Below, piece after piece: positions 25,030-32,761 of a stretch of DNA of 52,940 nt (its first letter is position 1; each line of letters opens with the position of its first letter). The notes beneath the pieces were generated by a model, which saw nothing but the letters and a program-made list of their open reading frames with translations, had not been told where the DNA came from and did not search any database. The stretch comes from Patulibacter americanus DSM 16676 (GTDB taxonomy: Bacteria > Actinomycetota > Thermoleophilia > Solirubrobacterales > Solirubrobacteraceae). Position numbers and translations under genes: made by a program. The stretch spans positions 1-52,940 of the forward strand of contig NZ_ATUD01000018.1 of NCBI RefSeq assembly GCF_000420025.1, given 5' to 3'.

Positions 25030-25569
25030 TCAGCGCGGTTCGGCGGGCGGATCGTCCGTCGGGCCGATGTCGCGCTGGGTCCAGCCGACGTCGTGCCAGG
25101 CGCCGTGCTTGTAGCCGATGCGGCGGTGGACGCCCGTGGGCTCGAAGCCGAGGGACCGGTGCAGGGCCTCGCTGGCGGGGTTGGGGAGCGTCATGCCGCC
25201 GAGCACCGTCCGGTAGCCGCGGGCGGCCAGGCGGTCGAGCAGCGCGACGTAGAGCGCGCGCCCGCGACCGGCGCCCGTCCGCGTCTCGCCCAGATACACG
25301 CTGGTCTCGCACGCCCAGCGGTACGCCGCGCGGGGCGCGAACGGGCCGCCGTAGGCGTAGCCCGCGACGGTGCCGTCGGCCTCCACGAGCACGAGCCAGG
25401 CGTGGGTGGCCGACGCCTTGGCGATCCGGGCGGCCATCTCCTCCGCGGTGGGCGGCTCGAGCTCGAAGGTGACCGCCGTGTCGGTGACGTACGGGGCGTA
25501 GATCGCGGCGCAGGCGTCCCCGTCGTCCCCCGTCGCGTCGCGGATCTTCCACGTCGTTGCGCCCGTCAT
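25030..25569 (-). CDS. GNAT acetyltransferase, phosphinothricin/methionine-sulfone type
   Basis: A 179-residue GNAT enzyme. IYAPYVTDTAVTFELEPP, GYAYGGPFAPRAAYRWACE and TSVYLGETRTGAGRGRALY (the last with the acetyl-CoA pyrophosphate loop RTGAGRG) match the PAT/Bar and YncA/MddA group. LPNPASEALHRSLGFEPTGV and the GAWHDVGWTQRDIGP ending fit as well. This group acetylates phosphinothricin, methionine sulfone or similar amino acids. The exact substrate cannot be read. Divergent from an HTH-cupin regulator, with which it probably forms a detoxification pair. A TACCAT -10 seven bases before the ATG indicates a leaderless transcript. Confidence 0.88.
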   Translation of the reverse strand: MTGATTWKIRDATGDDGDACAAIYAPYVTDTAVTFELEPPTAEEMAARIAKASATHAWLVLVEADGTVAGYAYGGPFAPRAAYRWACETSVYLGETRTGAGRGRALYVALLDRLAARGYRTVLGGMTLPNPASEALHRSLGFEPTGVHRRIGYKHGAWHDVGWTQRDIGPTDDPPAEPR

Positions 25570-25576
25570 GGCGACG

Positions 25577-25608
25577 ATGGTAGCGCTGAATGTCGCTTAT
25601 AGTGTCGC
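25577..25608. promoter_or_regulatory. compact divergent promoter with TGTCGC direct repeats
   Basis: The gap between the two start codons is only 42 bp. Minus-strand TACCAT (25577-25582) sits seven bases before the acetyltransferase ATG, and plus-strand TATAGT (25598-25603) sits eight bases before the regulator ATG. TGTCGC repeats at 25591-25596 and 25603-25608 flank the plus -10 with a 12-bp period. A regulator bound there would block both promoters; autoregulation by the HTH-cupin protein is the simplest reading. Confidence 0.6.
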
Positions 25609-25611
25609 CCC

Positions 25612-26175
25612 ATGAGCGACGACCTCTCCGCCGCCCTGGCCGCCGCGCTGCTGGACGCCCGCAGGGCGCAGGGCCTGTCCGCCGGCGCGCTGGCGGAGCG
25701 CTCGGGCGTGTCCCGGGCGATGATCGGCAAGGTCGAGCGCGGCGAGGCGCAGCCCACGGCGGTGCTGCTCTCGCGGCTCGCCGGCGCGCTGGGCATCACC
25801 CTCTCCGCGCTGATGGCGCGGGCCGAGGCCGACGGCCGCCGGCTGCTCCGGGCCGCGGATCAGCCCGTGTGGACGGACCCGGCGACGGGCTACCGCCGCC
25901 GCGCCGTCTCGCCGCCCACGGGCGGGCCGCTCGAGCTCGTCGAGGTCAGCCTGCCCGCCGGCACCGAGCTCGCCTACCCCGCCGACGCGTCGACCTTCGT
26001 GCACCAGCAGTTGTGGATGCTCGACGGGCGCCTCCGCCTGACGGAGGGCGAGGCGGAGCACGAGCTGGGGCCGGGCGACTGCCTCGCGTTCGGCCCGCCG
26101 GCGCCCACCGCGTTCCGCGTGCCCGCCGACGCGCCCTGTCGCTACCTCGTTGCCCTGACGAACCGGGCGGGGTAG
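25612..26175 (+). CDS. HTH (XRE) - cupin regulator
   Basis: A 187-residue regulator with an XRE helix-turn-helix at about residues 12-66 (DARRAQGLSAGALAERSGVS, AMIGKVERGEAQPT) and a C-terminal cupin barrel (LVEVSLPAGTELAYP, STFVHQQLWMLDGRLRL, LGPGDCLAFGPPAPTAF). Cupin-type XRE proteins usually sense small molecules. It is divergent from the GNAT gene, across a 42-bp promoter region. Start chosen by the leaderless -10 (TATAGT) and by alignment with the XRE start. The effector is unknown. Confidence 0.88.
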   Translation: MSDDLSAALAAALLDARRAQGLSAGALAERSGVSRAMIGKVERGEAQPTAVLLSRLAGALGITLSALMARAEADGRRLLRAADQPVWTDPATGYRRRAVSPPTGGPLELVEVSLPAGTELAYPADASTFVHQQLWMLDGRLRLTEGEAEHELGPGDCLAFGPPAPTAFRVPADAPCRYLVALTNRAG

Positions 26176-26264
26176 GGCCGGGGCCGTGCGGCACCGCGTG
26201 GCCGGGCCGTCGCCGGGCCGTCGCGTCGCCGGGTCGGCGATCCGCGTCGGCTAGCGTCCGCGCC

Positions 26265-27731
26265 ATGACCGTCGAGCCCGCGCTGCTCCGCCGTCCCGCG
26301 ACGGAGCTCGCGGCGCTGATCCGCTCCGGGGAGCTCTCTGCCGTCGAGCTGACGCAGGCCGCGCTCGACCGCATCGCCGCGGTTGACGGGCGGGTGGGCG
26401 CCTTCGTCGACGTGTGGGCGGACGACGCGCTGGCGGCCGCCGCCCAGGTCCGATCCGGCGACGCCCGGCCCTTCGCCGGGGTCCCGACGGCGGTGAAGAA
26501 CAACCGCGCCGTCGCGGGCCGGCGGCTCACGTCCGGGTCGGAGTTCGCGGGCGAGCACCGCCCGGCGCACGACCACAACGTCGTGCGGCGCATGCGCGAG
26601 GCGGGCTTCGTCCTGCTCGGCGCGACCAACCTGCCCGAGTGGGGCGTCACGCCGGTCACGCACCCCCGGCGCTTCGGTCCCACGCGCAACCCGTGGGACC
26701 TGGGTCGGACGGCGGGCGGCTCCTCGGGCGGCGCCGCCGCGGCGGTCGCGGCCGGGATGCTGCCCGTCGCGCACGGCAACGACGGCGGCGGGTCCATCCG
26801 CATCCCCGCGGCGGCGTGCGGGCTCGTGGGCCTGAAGCCGCAGCGCGGACGCGTCTCGCTCGCCCCGGACCTGGGCTGGCACCTGCTCGTCCAGGACGGC
26901 ATGCTCACGCGCACGGTCGGCGACGCCGCCGCGACCCTCGACGCGCTGGCCGGACCCGAGCCGGGCGACCTGGCCCCGCCGCCCCCGCCGACCGAGCCGT
27001 TCGCCGCCGCGGCGGCCCGCGGTGCCCGGGGCGACGTGCCGCGCCTGCGCGTTGCGCTCGTCCTCGACCCGCCGCTGGACCACGACGCCTCGCCGGCCGA
27101 CGCCGCCGCGGCCCGCGACGCCGCCGGGCTGCTGGCGCGACTGGGCCACGAGGTCGAGGAGGTGTCGGCCCCGTGGCGGATCCCGGGCCTGCTCGACCTC
27201 TTCACGGCGTCGTTCGGACCGGGCATCGCCTCGTCGATCCGGGCGACGGAGCTGCGGGTGGGCCGGGCGGTCACCCCGGACGACGTCGAGGCGCTGTCCT
27301 GGGCGCTCTGGGAGCGCGCGCAGGCGACGACGGCGGTCGACCACCTGATCTTCGACGCGCGGCTCCAGGCGGTGGCGCGCACCGTCCTCGCGTGGTCGGC
27401 GCGGTTCGACCTCATCGTCACCCCGACGCTCGCCACCGCGCCCGTGCCGGTCGGCGCGTTGGACCCGGACGGCCGCCCGGATCCGATGGGCGGGTTCGCC
27501 GACGGCGCGCGCTTCAGCCCCTACGCAGCGATCTGCAACGTCACGGGCGTCCCGGCGATCACCCTGCCGCTCGGTGTGCGGCCCCCGGGCGACGAGGCGG
27601 CGGGGATGCCCGTCGGCGTGCACCTGATCGGCGCCCCGGCGGGCGAGGCGGGGCTCCTGGCCGTCGCGGCGCAGGTCGAGGCCGCGGCCCCGTGGGACGA
27701 CCGCGTGGCCCCGCTCGCGCTGGCCGACTGA
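26265..27731 (+). CDS. amidase (amidase signature family)
   Basis: A 488-residue amidase-signature enzyme. The Ser-cisSer-Lys centre is visible: Lys in TAVKNNRAV, cis-Ser in AGGSSGGAAAAVA, and nucleophile Ser in HGNDGGGSIRIPAAACG. FVLLGATNLPEWGV and VTGVPAITLPLG also fit the family. It hydrolyses an amide to acid and ammonia; substrate unknown, and a GatA role is unlikely since no gatB or gatC lies nearby. A TAGCGT -10 sits seven bases before the ATG, so the message is probably leaderless. It is convergent with the SDR gene. Confidence 0.88.
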   Translation: MTVEPALLRRPATELAALIRSGELSAVELTQAALDRIAAVDGRVGAFVDVWADDALAAAAQVRSGDARPFAGVPTAVKNNRAVAGRRLTSGSEFAGEHRPAHDHNVVRRMREAGFVLLGATNLPEWGVTPVTHPRRFGPTRNPWDLGRTAGGSSGGAAAAVAAGMLPVAHGNDGGGSIRIPAAACGLVGLKPQRGRVSLAPDLGWHLLVQDGMLTRTVGDAAATLDALAGPEPGDLAPPPPPTEPFAAAAARGARGDVPRLRVALVLDPPLDHDASPADAAAARDAAGLLARLGHEVEEVSAPWRIPGLLDLFTASFGPGIASSIRATELRVGRAVTPDDVEALSWALWERAQATTAVDHLIFDARLQAVARTVLAWSARFDLIVTPTLATAPVPVGALDPDGRPDPMGGFADGARFSPYAAICNVTGVPAITLPLGVRPPGDEAAGMPVGVHLIGAPAGEAGLLAVAAQVEAAAPWDDRVAPLALAD

Positions 27732-27837
27732 GCGTCGGGGCCCGGACCGACCGCGGTGCGTCCCGCGGCCGTCCGACACCGGCGGTCTCCGGGCGCCGCG
27801 GCCTTCCGGGGCCGCTCGCGGCCGCCGCGGCCCCGCG

Positions 27838-28725
27838 TCAGCCCGCGAGGGACTCGACGAGCCCGCCCGGGTGGATCCCCAGCGCCTCGAGGTCGCGGGT
27901 GCCGTGGCGACCCGCGGTGTCGCAGCCGAGCACGGCGAGGGCCTCGCGGTCCGCGGCGCCCGGCCGTTCCAGGGCCGCGACGGCGGCACGCAGGACGGGG
28001 ACGGGCAGCGAGACGGTGCGGCGGGGGCGACCGACGACCTCCTGCAGCGCCGGCAGCAGCTCCCGCACGCCGTACTCCTGGGGGCCGGCGATCTCGTGCC
28101 GCGCGGGCGTCTCGACCGGAGGCCGCGCGCCTTCCGTCACCGCCAGCAGCGCGTCGGCGAGGTCGCGCGCCGCCACGGGCCGGGAGCGGCCGGGCGTGCC
28201 GCGCACGGGCACCGGGGCGATCGGCAGCAGGGAGAGCGCCTGCGCCCACGACGCCCAGCGCTGGCCGCGGGCGAGGACGAGGGACGGGGCGACGACCGAG
28301 ACGGCCATCCCGCCCGTCGTGCCGGCACCGCGGACGACCCGCTCGCCGGTGCCCTTCGCACGCAGGAACCGACAGCCCGCCGCCTCGCCCGCGCCGAGCG
28401 CGGACACGTGCACGAAGTGCCCGACCCCGGCGGCCGCCGCGGCGTCCGCCAACCGCCAGCTCGCGGTGACGTTGAGCTCCTCGAGGTGCCCGATCGGCTG
28501 GTCGCCCAGGGGGCCCGCCAGGTGGATCACCGTCTCGACGCCGCGCAGGGCGCCACCCGGCAGGCGGGTGTCCGTCAGGTTCCACAGCGCGAGCTGCACG
28601 TCGACCCGCCGGGTGCCCAGGCGGGCGGGGTTGCGGACGAGGCACCGCACCCGGTGGCCCCGCAGGAGGAGCCGATCGAGCACCCGCCGGCCCGTCGCTC
28701 CCGTCGCCCCGGTCAGCAGGATCAT
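27838..28725 (-). CDS. atypical SDR, NAD(P)-binding (NmrA/NDUFA9-like)
   Basis: A 295-residue extended or atypical short-chain dehydrogenase-like protein. It begins MILLTGATGATGRRVLDRLL, with the TGxxGxxG cofactor motif, then VIHLAGPLGDQP and FVHVSALGAGEA. The YxxxK catalytic pair is not obvious (the region reads GCRFLRAKGTGERVVRGAG, lacking the Tyr), as in NDUFA9-like and NmrA-like proteins that bind NAD(P) without classic catalysis. The remainder has a small C-terminal helical domain. The ATG is preceded by TAGGCT at seven bases. It is divergent from ferredoxin by 146 bp. Confidence 0.8.
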   Translation of the reverse strand: MILLTGATGATGRRVLDRLLLRGHRVRCLVRNPARLGTRRVDVQLALWNLTDTRLPGGALRGVETVIHLAGPLGDQPIGHLEELNVTASWRLADAAAAAGVGHFVHVSALGAGEAAGCRFLRAKGTGERVVRGAGTTGGMAVSVVAPSLVLARGQRWASWAQALSLLPIAPVPVRGTPGRSRPVAARDLADALLAVTEGARPPVETPARHEIAGPQEYGVRELLPALQEVVGRPRRTVSLPVPVLRAAVAALERPGAADREALAVLGCDTAGRHGTRDLEALGIHPGGLVESLAG

Positions 28726-28871
28726 GGGGCAGAGCCTACGGTGCGCCCCAAACCACCGGTGGCAGTTAGGGATACCGACAGTCGCGACCGCCCCCAGGGG
28801 CGTCGCTCCGCGGGTATCCGGCGTTATGCTTCGCCTCCGCTCCCGCCCCTACGACCCCGCGAGGACAGGCC

Positions 28872-29135
28872 ATGGCCTATGTGATCGCCGAGCCCTGCGT
28901 CGGCACGAAGGACAACTCGTGCACCGAGGTCTGCCCGGTCGACTGCATCCATCCGACTCCTGACGAGCCGGATTACGACACCGTCGAGCAGCTCTACATC
29001 GACCCGGAGGAGTGCATCGACTGCGACGCCTGCGTCGAGGCGTGCCCGGTCGACGCGATCTTCGCGGAGGACCAGATCCCGGACGAGTGGACCTCGTTCG
29101 TGGACAAGAACATCAAGTACTTCGAGAACGCCTAG
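28872..29135 (+). CDS. fdxA: 7Fe ferredoxin
   Basis: An 87-residue ferredoxin holding a 3Fe-4S and a 4Fe-4S cluster. The Cys ligands are C9, C17, C21, C25 and C48, C51, C54, C58 (EPCVGTKDNSCTEVCPVDC and ECIDCDACVEACPVDAIF), with C9-x7-C17 typical of the seven-iron FdxA type. The C-terminus WTSFVDKNIKYFENA also matches FdxA. It is a cytoplasmic low-potential electron carrier. RBS GAGGA lies eight bases upstream, and TATGCT at 28825-28830 is a possible -10. Three hairpins follow the stop. Confidence 0.95.
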   Translation: MAYVIAEPCVGTKDNSCTEVCPVDCIHPTPDEPDYDTVEQLYIDPEECIDCDACVEACPVDAIFAEDQIPDEWTSFVDKNIKYFENA

Positions 29136-29142
29136 CGTCCCC

Positions 29143-29226
29143 GTCCCGCCCTCGCGGCGGGACGACGGCAGGACGCCCCGGTGGTCCGGGGCGACGCAGC
29201 ACCCGCGCCCCGGTCGACCGGGGCGC
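29143..29226. terminator. three hairpins between fdxA and carbonic anhydrase
   Basis: 29143-29163: 8-bp stem GTCCCGCC/GGCGGGAC with a five-base loop. 29175-29192: 7-bp stem GCCCCGG/CCGGGGC with loop tggt. 29205-29226: perfect 22-bp palindrome centred on GTCGAC. They lie between two convergent stops (29135 and 29246). Confidence 0.75.
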
Positions 29227-29245
29227 GGTGCGTTGCGGTCGGGCG

Positions 29246-29761
29246 TCAGTCCTCGAGGAAGACCTCGCGCAGGACGCCGTCCTCGACCTGGAAGACGAAG
29301 CCGCGCACGTCGTCCTTGTGGGGGAGGAACGGGCTGGCGGCCACGCGCCGCAGCGACTGCCGGACGTCCTCCTCGAGGTCGGCGAACGACTCGGGCGACC
29401 ACGTGGGCTTGTAGCCCGTCTCCTCGAGCAGCTCGTTGCGCAGCTCGTCGTCCGTGAAGGTCTGCATGCCGCAGCCCGTGTGGTGCACGAGCACGACGGA
29501 CCGCGTGCCGAGCTTGCGCTGCGAGATCGCGAGGGAGCGGATGACGTCCTCCGTGACGATGCCGCCCGCGTTGCGGATCAGGTGGGCGTCGCCCGTGTTC
29601 AGGCCGAACAGGCCGAACAGGTCCAGGCGAGCGTCCATGCAGGCGACGACGGCGACGTGGCGCACCGGCGCGGCCGAGTCGTACGGCGTGTAGCGCGCCG
29701 GGAAGGCCTCGGCGGCCTGCAGCATCTCGGGGGTCGGCGGGGCTGGCGTCTCGTCCGTCAT
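29246..29761 (-). CDS. beta-class carbonic anhydrase
   Basis: A 171-residue beta carbonic anhydrase. Zinc ligands are C41 (VACMDARLDLFG, with the D43/R45 dyad), H94 and C97 (LVHHTGCGMQTF). HLIRNAGGIVTEDVIRSL is also family-typical. It interconverts CO2 and bicarbonate in the cytoplasm. A GGTGAG ribosome site precedes the ATG, and TAGGAT lies about 40 bases upstream as a possible -10. Length is short but usual for the small beta-CA group of actinobacteria. Confidence 0.92.
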   Translation of the reverse strand: MTDETPAPPTPEMLQAAEAFPARYTPYDSAAPVRHVAVVACMDARLDLFGLFGLNTGDAHLIRNAGGIVTEDVIRSLAISQRKLGTRSVVLVHHTGCGMQTFTDDELRNELLEETGYKPTWSPESFADLEEDVRQSLRRVAASPFLPHKDDVRGFVFQVEDGVLREVFLED

Positions 29762-29958
29762 GGCTCACCGGGTGAAGTCGGGGGTCGGGACGCGGATCCT
29801 ATGGGGCACGGCATCGTCAGGCGCGCGCCGCGGCGTGCGGGCCCACGTCGGTGGCTCGCGATGGTCCACGGATCGCGATCGCCGCGGAGCAGCGGGGGTC
29901 CGCGGGCGCAGCGGGCCGCGCGCGCAGCGTTCGCCGCGGGAGCAGCGGGCGCCCGGCT

Positions 29959-31359
29959 CTACCGCCGCCGCAGGGTCACCGTCCGCGCGCGGGTCGCCCC
30001 TGCGCCCTTGGGGTCCGCGGAGACCCGCACGCGGACGGTGCGGGTCCGGCGCAGCAGGGCCCGTCCCCGCGAGGTCGGGCGGGCGCGGACGGTCGCCGAC
30101 TTGCCCGCCGCGACGGAGTAGCGGGCCTGCACGATCGTGACGGTCGAGCGCTTGCGGCCGACGCGGACCTTCTTGGCGGTCCGGACGCGCAGCGTGCCGG
30201 TGCACCGCGGTCCACCGGCGCGGCACGAGACGGAGACGGCGACCCGACCCTTGCGGTAGGCCAGGGAGCGCGAGCGGATGGCGGGGACGGCCTTCGGGGT
30301 CGGAGCGCTCTTGCCACCGTCCACGGGCGGTGCGGCGGCACGGTCGACGGCCTCGCAGATCGACCCGCCGTCGGCCGGGACGATGTCGGCGGCGTCGATG
30401 ATCGCCGTGTCGGCGCCGATGCCGCAGTTGATCGACTCCGCGATCCCGTCCCGGGCCTCGATGCGGTCGTTGCCGGGGTAGAGCGTGTCGCCGTCGCCGT
30501 CCAGCGCGTCGACGCCGGGACCGCCGATCAGGGTGTCGTTGAACGCGCCCCCCACGAGGGTGTCGTTGCCGTCCCCGCCGTCGAGCGCGTCGTCGCCGCT
30601 GCTCCCCAGCAGCCGGTCGTCCCCGCCGCCGCCGATCAGCGCGTTCGGGGTCCGGTCGTCGCTGATCATCTGGATCGTGTTCGGTCCGGGCGTGCCGATC
30701 AGGGTGTTCGACGCGCCGCGCGCCCCCTGGATGTCCTCGATGTCGGGCAGGTAGTTGTCGCCCTCGCCGGGGCCACCGTCGTCCGCGATCCCGTCGAGGG
30801 AGGCCCGCAGCGTGTCCTGGGGCGAGTCCACGAGCTGCAGCTTGTCCTGGCCCGGACCGCCCGCGACGGTGTCGCCCGGGCTGGCCTGGCCGCCCGAGTC
30901 CATGTCGTCGGGCTGCAGCTCGTCGTTGCCTTCGCCCCCGTCGAGCAGGTCCGAGCCCTCCTGGCTCAGCAGGACGTCGTTGCCCGCCTCGCCGTAGAGC
31001 TCGTGGCGCTTCCCGCGGGCATTGTCGGTGAACGCGCCGACGACCTGCGCGCGGTCGTCGCCGTCGCCGAGGCGCACCACGACCGTCGCGGTCGGTGACG
31101 CGCCCTCGCACTGAACGATCACGCGGCTGCCGTTCTCGTTGCACCCGGGGCCGAAGGTCATGTTGTCCTCGACCTCGGTCACGTCGTCGAACGACGGGCG
31201 CCCGGTGCCCCAGTTGACCGTGACCCGGTTCGTCTCGCCCGGGCCCGCCTGGTAGGTGATCACGTCGCCGGTCGTCGTGAGCGACGCCGCTGACGCGGAC
31301 TCCGCGGCGGCACCGGCCGTCAGCGTCGTCAGGAGGACCGCCACCGCTCGCGCGCGCAT
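29959..31359 (-). CDS. secreted RTX-type calcium-binding repeat protein
   Basis: A 466-residue exported protein. The signal peptide is residues 1-24 (VAVLLTTLTAGAAAESASA). Hemolysin-type nonapeptide repeats (GGxGxDxLx) run from about residue 120 to 320: YGEAGNDVLLSQEGSDLLDG, GGGGDDRLLGSSGDDALDGG and GNDTLVGGAFNDTLIGG. They form a Ca-binding beta-roll. The last 100 residues are a basic beta domain with a Cys pair (VSVSCRAGGPRCTGTLRVR) also seen in the protein at 50178. The ATG at 31359 is set by TACCCT six bases upstream and by the signal peptide. Its role is probably surface-associated; no secretion genes are adjacent. Confidence 0.82.
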   Translation of the reverse strand: MRARAVAVLLTTLTAGAAAESASAASLTTTGDVITYQAGPGETNRVTVNWGTGRPSFDDVTEVEDNMTFGPGCNENGSRVIVQCEGASPTATVVVRLGDGDDRAQVVGAFTDNARGKRHELYGEAGNDVLLSQEGSDLLDGGEGNDELQPDDMDSGGQASPGDTVAGGPGQDKLQLVDSPQDTLRASLDGIADDGGPGEGDNYLPDIEDIQGARGASNTLIGTPGPNTIQMISDDRTPNALIGGGGDDRLLGSSGDDALDGGDGNDTLVGGAFNDTLIGGPGVDALDGDGDTLYPGNDRIEARDGIAESINCGIGADTAIIDAADIVPADGGSICEAVDRAAAPPVDGGKSAPTPKAVPAIRSRSLAYRKGRVAVSVSCRAGGPRCTGTLRVRTAKKVRVGRKRSTVTIVQARYSVAAGKSATVRARPTSRGRALLRRTRTVRVRVSADPKGAGATRARTVTLRRR

Positions 31360-31486
31360 GGCCGCAGGGTAGCCCGGGAGCGGGGATCTGGCCAGCGGAA
31401 TTCGGGTCCGTGGGCGCAAGGGTGGCGGGGCGGGAAGAGGCGGGCGAGCGCGGCGGGCCGGAAGGCGGGGAGGGAGAGGGGACGAC

Positions 31487-31589
31487 GATGTACGTCTCGG
31501 CGGTGTCGTCGTGCCCGAAACCTCCATCGACCGCGTCAGGGGCCGTCGATGTACGTCTCGCCCCCGGAAGGGCGCTCGAGACGTACATC
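31487..31589. repeat. three copies of a 13-bp element (two direct, one inverted)
   Basis: GATGTACGTCTCG occurs exactly at 31487-31499 and 31548-31560, and as CGAGACGTACATC at 31577-31589. The last two form a 13-bp stem with a 16-base loop. The cluster lies in the 389-bp gap between the RTX gene start (31359) and the PadR gene (31749). It may be an operator cluster, a structured RNA or the remnant of a small mobile element; the rest of the gap shows only the dyad at 31701. Confidence 0.7.
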
Positions 31590-31700
31590 CCCGTTGCGCC
31601 TGCCTATCTCCCCGCCTCCGCCCGCCTCCGCCGTTGAGCCGGATCGCCTCCCCGCCTCTGCTCGTCGCCGTCGCCCCACCCGGCCTTGACGCCAGGGCAG

Positions 31701-31716
31701 TCGCGATATATCGTGA
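31701..31716. promoter_or_regulatory. PadR-type operator candidate
   Basis: A 16-bp dyad with one mismatched pair around a perfect CGATATATCG core. It is AT-rich in a very GC-rich region and lies 33 bp before the PadR start codon. It may overlap the promoter and allow autoregulation, as PadR proteins commonly do. Confidence 0.5.
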
Positions 31717-31748
31717 TGGCACACCGATACAGCAACACGAGGAACTCC

Positions 31749-32666
31749 ATGCAGAGCTTCACCTTCTCCACCCCCTGGGACCGCGGTCCCGACACGCGCG
31801 GCCGCGGCCGCCGTCATCACCACCACCTCCACGCCGACGACGCGGGGCACGGCCCCACCCCCGACCGCGGTAGCGGCTCGGGTCACCACCGGCACGGTCC
31901 CCACGTCCACGCCGGATGCGGCCCCGACGCCGCTCCCGGGTCCGAGGACGCACACGGCCCGCGGTTCGGCCGCGGCCCCCGGGCCGAGTTCGGGCCCGGC
32001 CGCGGCCCCGGCGGCGGGGAGCGCGGCCCCGGCCGCGGCTCCCGCGGGCCGGGCCGCCACGGACGCGGCGGCCCGCGCGGCCGCGGGCCCGGCGGACCCT
32101 TCGGCCCCGGGGGCCGCGGCGGCGACCCCGAGCTTCCTGGGTTCCTGCCCGGCGGGGCGCGGGTCGGCCGTGGCGACATCCGGGCCGGCATCCTCGTCCT
32201 GCTGCTCGAGGGCCCGATGCACGGCTACCAGCTGCTGCACGAGCTGCACGAGCGCAGCGGCGGCGTGTGGCGCCCGAGCCCCGGCTCCGTCTACCCGACG
32301 CTCAAGCGGCTCGCGGCCGAGGGGCTCGTCACGAGCACCGAGTCCGAGGGTCGCGGCGGACGCCGCGCCCACACCCTCACCGACGAGGGTCGCGCCGAGG
32401 CCGAGCGCGTGGCGGCCGAGTCCACCCCGTGGGAGGACCTCGGCGGCACCGACGACCAGGACGCCGTCGAGCTGCGCGACCTGATGGTCAGCGTCGTCGA
32501 CGCCGCCCGCCAGGTCGTGCGGGTCGCCGGCCCGGGCCAGATCGCGGACGCCAAGACCACGCTGGTCGAGGCACGCCGCCGGTTGTACGGCATCCTGGCC
32601 GCGGATCCGGCCGAGACCGGTGACCCGTCGGATCCGGCCGGCGACGACGAAGCCCCCGGCGCCTGA
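31749..32666 (+). CDS. PadR-family regulator with His-rich and Gly/Arg-rich N-terminal extension
   Basis: A 305-residue protein. Residues 1-135 are low-complexity: a His cluster (RRHHHHLHADDAGHG, SGHHRHGPHVHAGCG) and then a Gly/Arg/Pro stretch. The PadR winged helix follows at about 140-215 (ILVLLLEGPMHGYQLLHELHE, SPGSVYPTLKRLAAEGLVTS, RRAHTLTDEGRAEAE), and a helical C-terminal part (VVDAARQVVRVAGPGQIADA). Typical PadR proteins are 100-200 residues, so the extension is unusual; the His cluster could bind Zn, Ni or Cu. The ATG at 31749 has GAGGAA upstream; an earlier ATG at 31716 is in frame. The dyad at 31701 sits upstream. Confidence 0.85.
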   Translation: MQSFTFSTPWDRGPDTRGRGRRHHHHLHADDAGHGPTPDRGSGSGHHRHGPHVHAGCGPDAAPGSEDAHGPRFGRGPRAEFGPGRGPGGGERGPGRGSRGPGRHGRGGPRGRGPGGPFGPGGRGGDPELPGFLPGGARVGRGDIRAGILVLLLEGPMHGYQLLHELHERSGGVWRPSPGSVYPTLKRLAAEGLVTSTESEGRGGRRAHTLTDEGRAEAERVAAESTPWEDLGGTDDQDAVELRDLMVSVVDAARQVVRVAGPGQIADAKTTLVEARRRLYGILAADPAETGDPSDPAGDDEAPGA

Positions 32667-32759
32667 CACCCCGGGCCCGGGGTGTCGTCCCGGAGAACGC
32701 GAACGGCCGCCCCTCGGGCGGCCGTTCGTCGTTCCGGGCGCGGGCCTCGAAGGCCCGCG
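32665..32759. terminator. three hairpins between PadR and Mrp genes
   Basis: 32665-32686: perfect 22-bp palindrome starting at the PadR stop. 32700-32728: 13-bp perfect stem with loop ctc, the strongest of the three. 32739-32759: 9-bp perfect stem with loop cga. They separate convergent genes and probably work in both directions. Confidence 0.8.
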
Positions 32760-32761
32760 GC

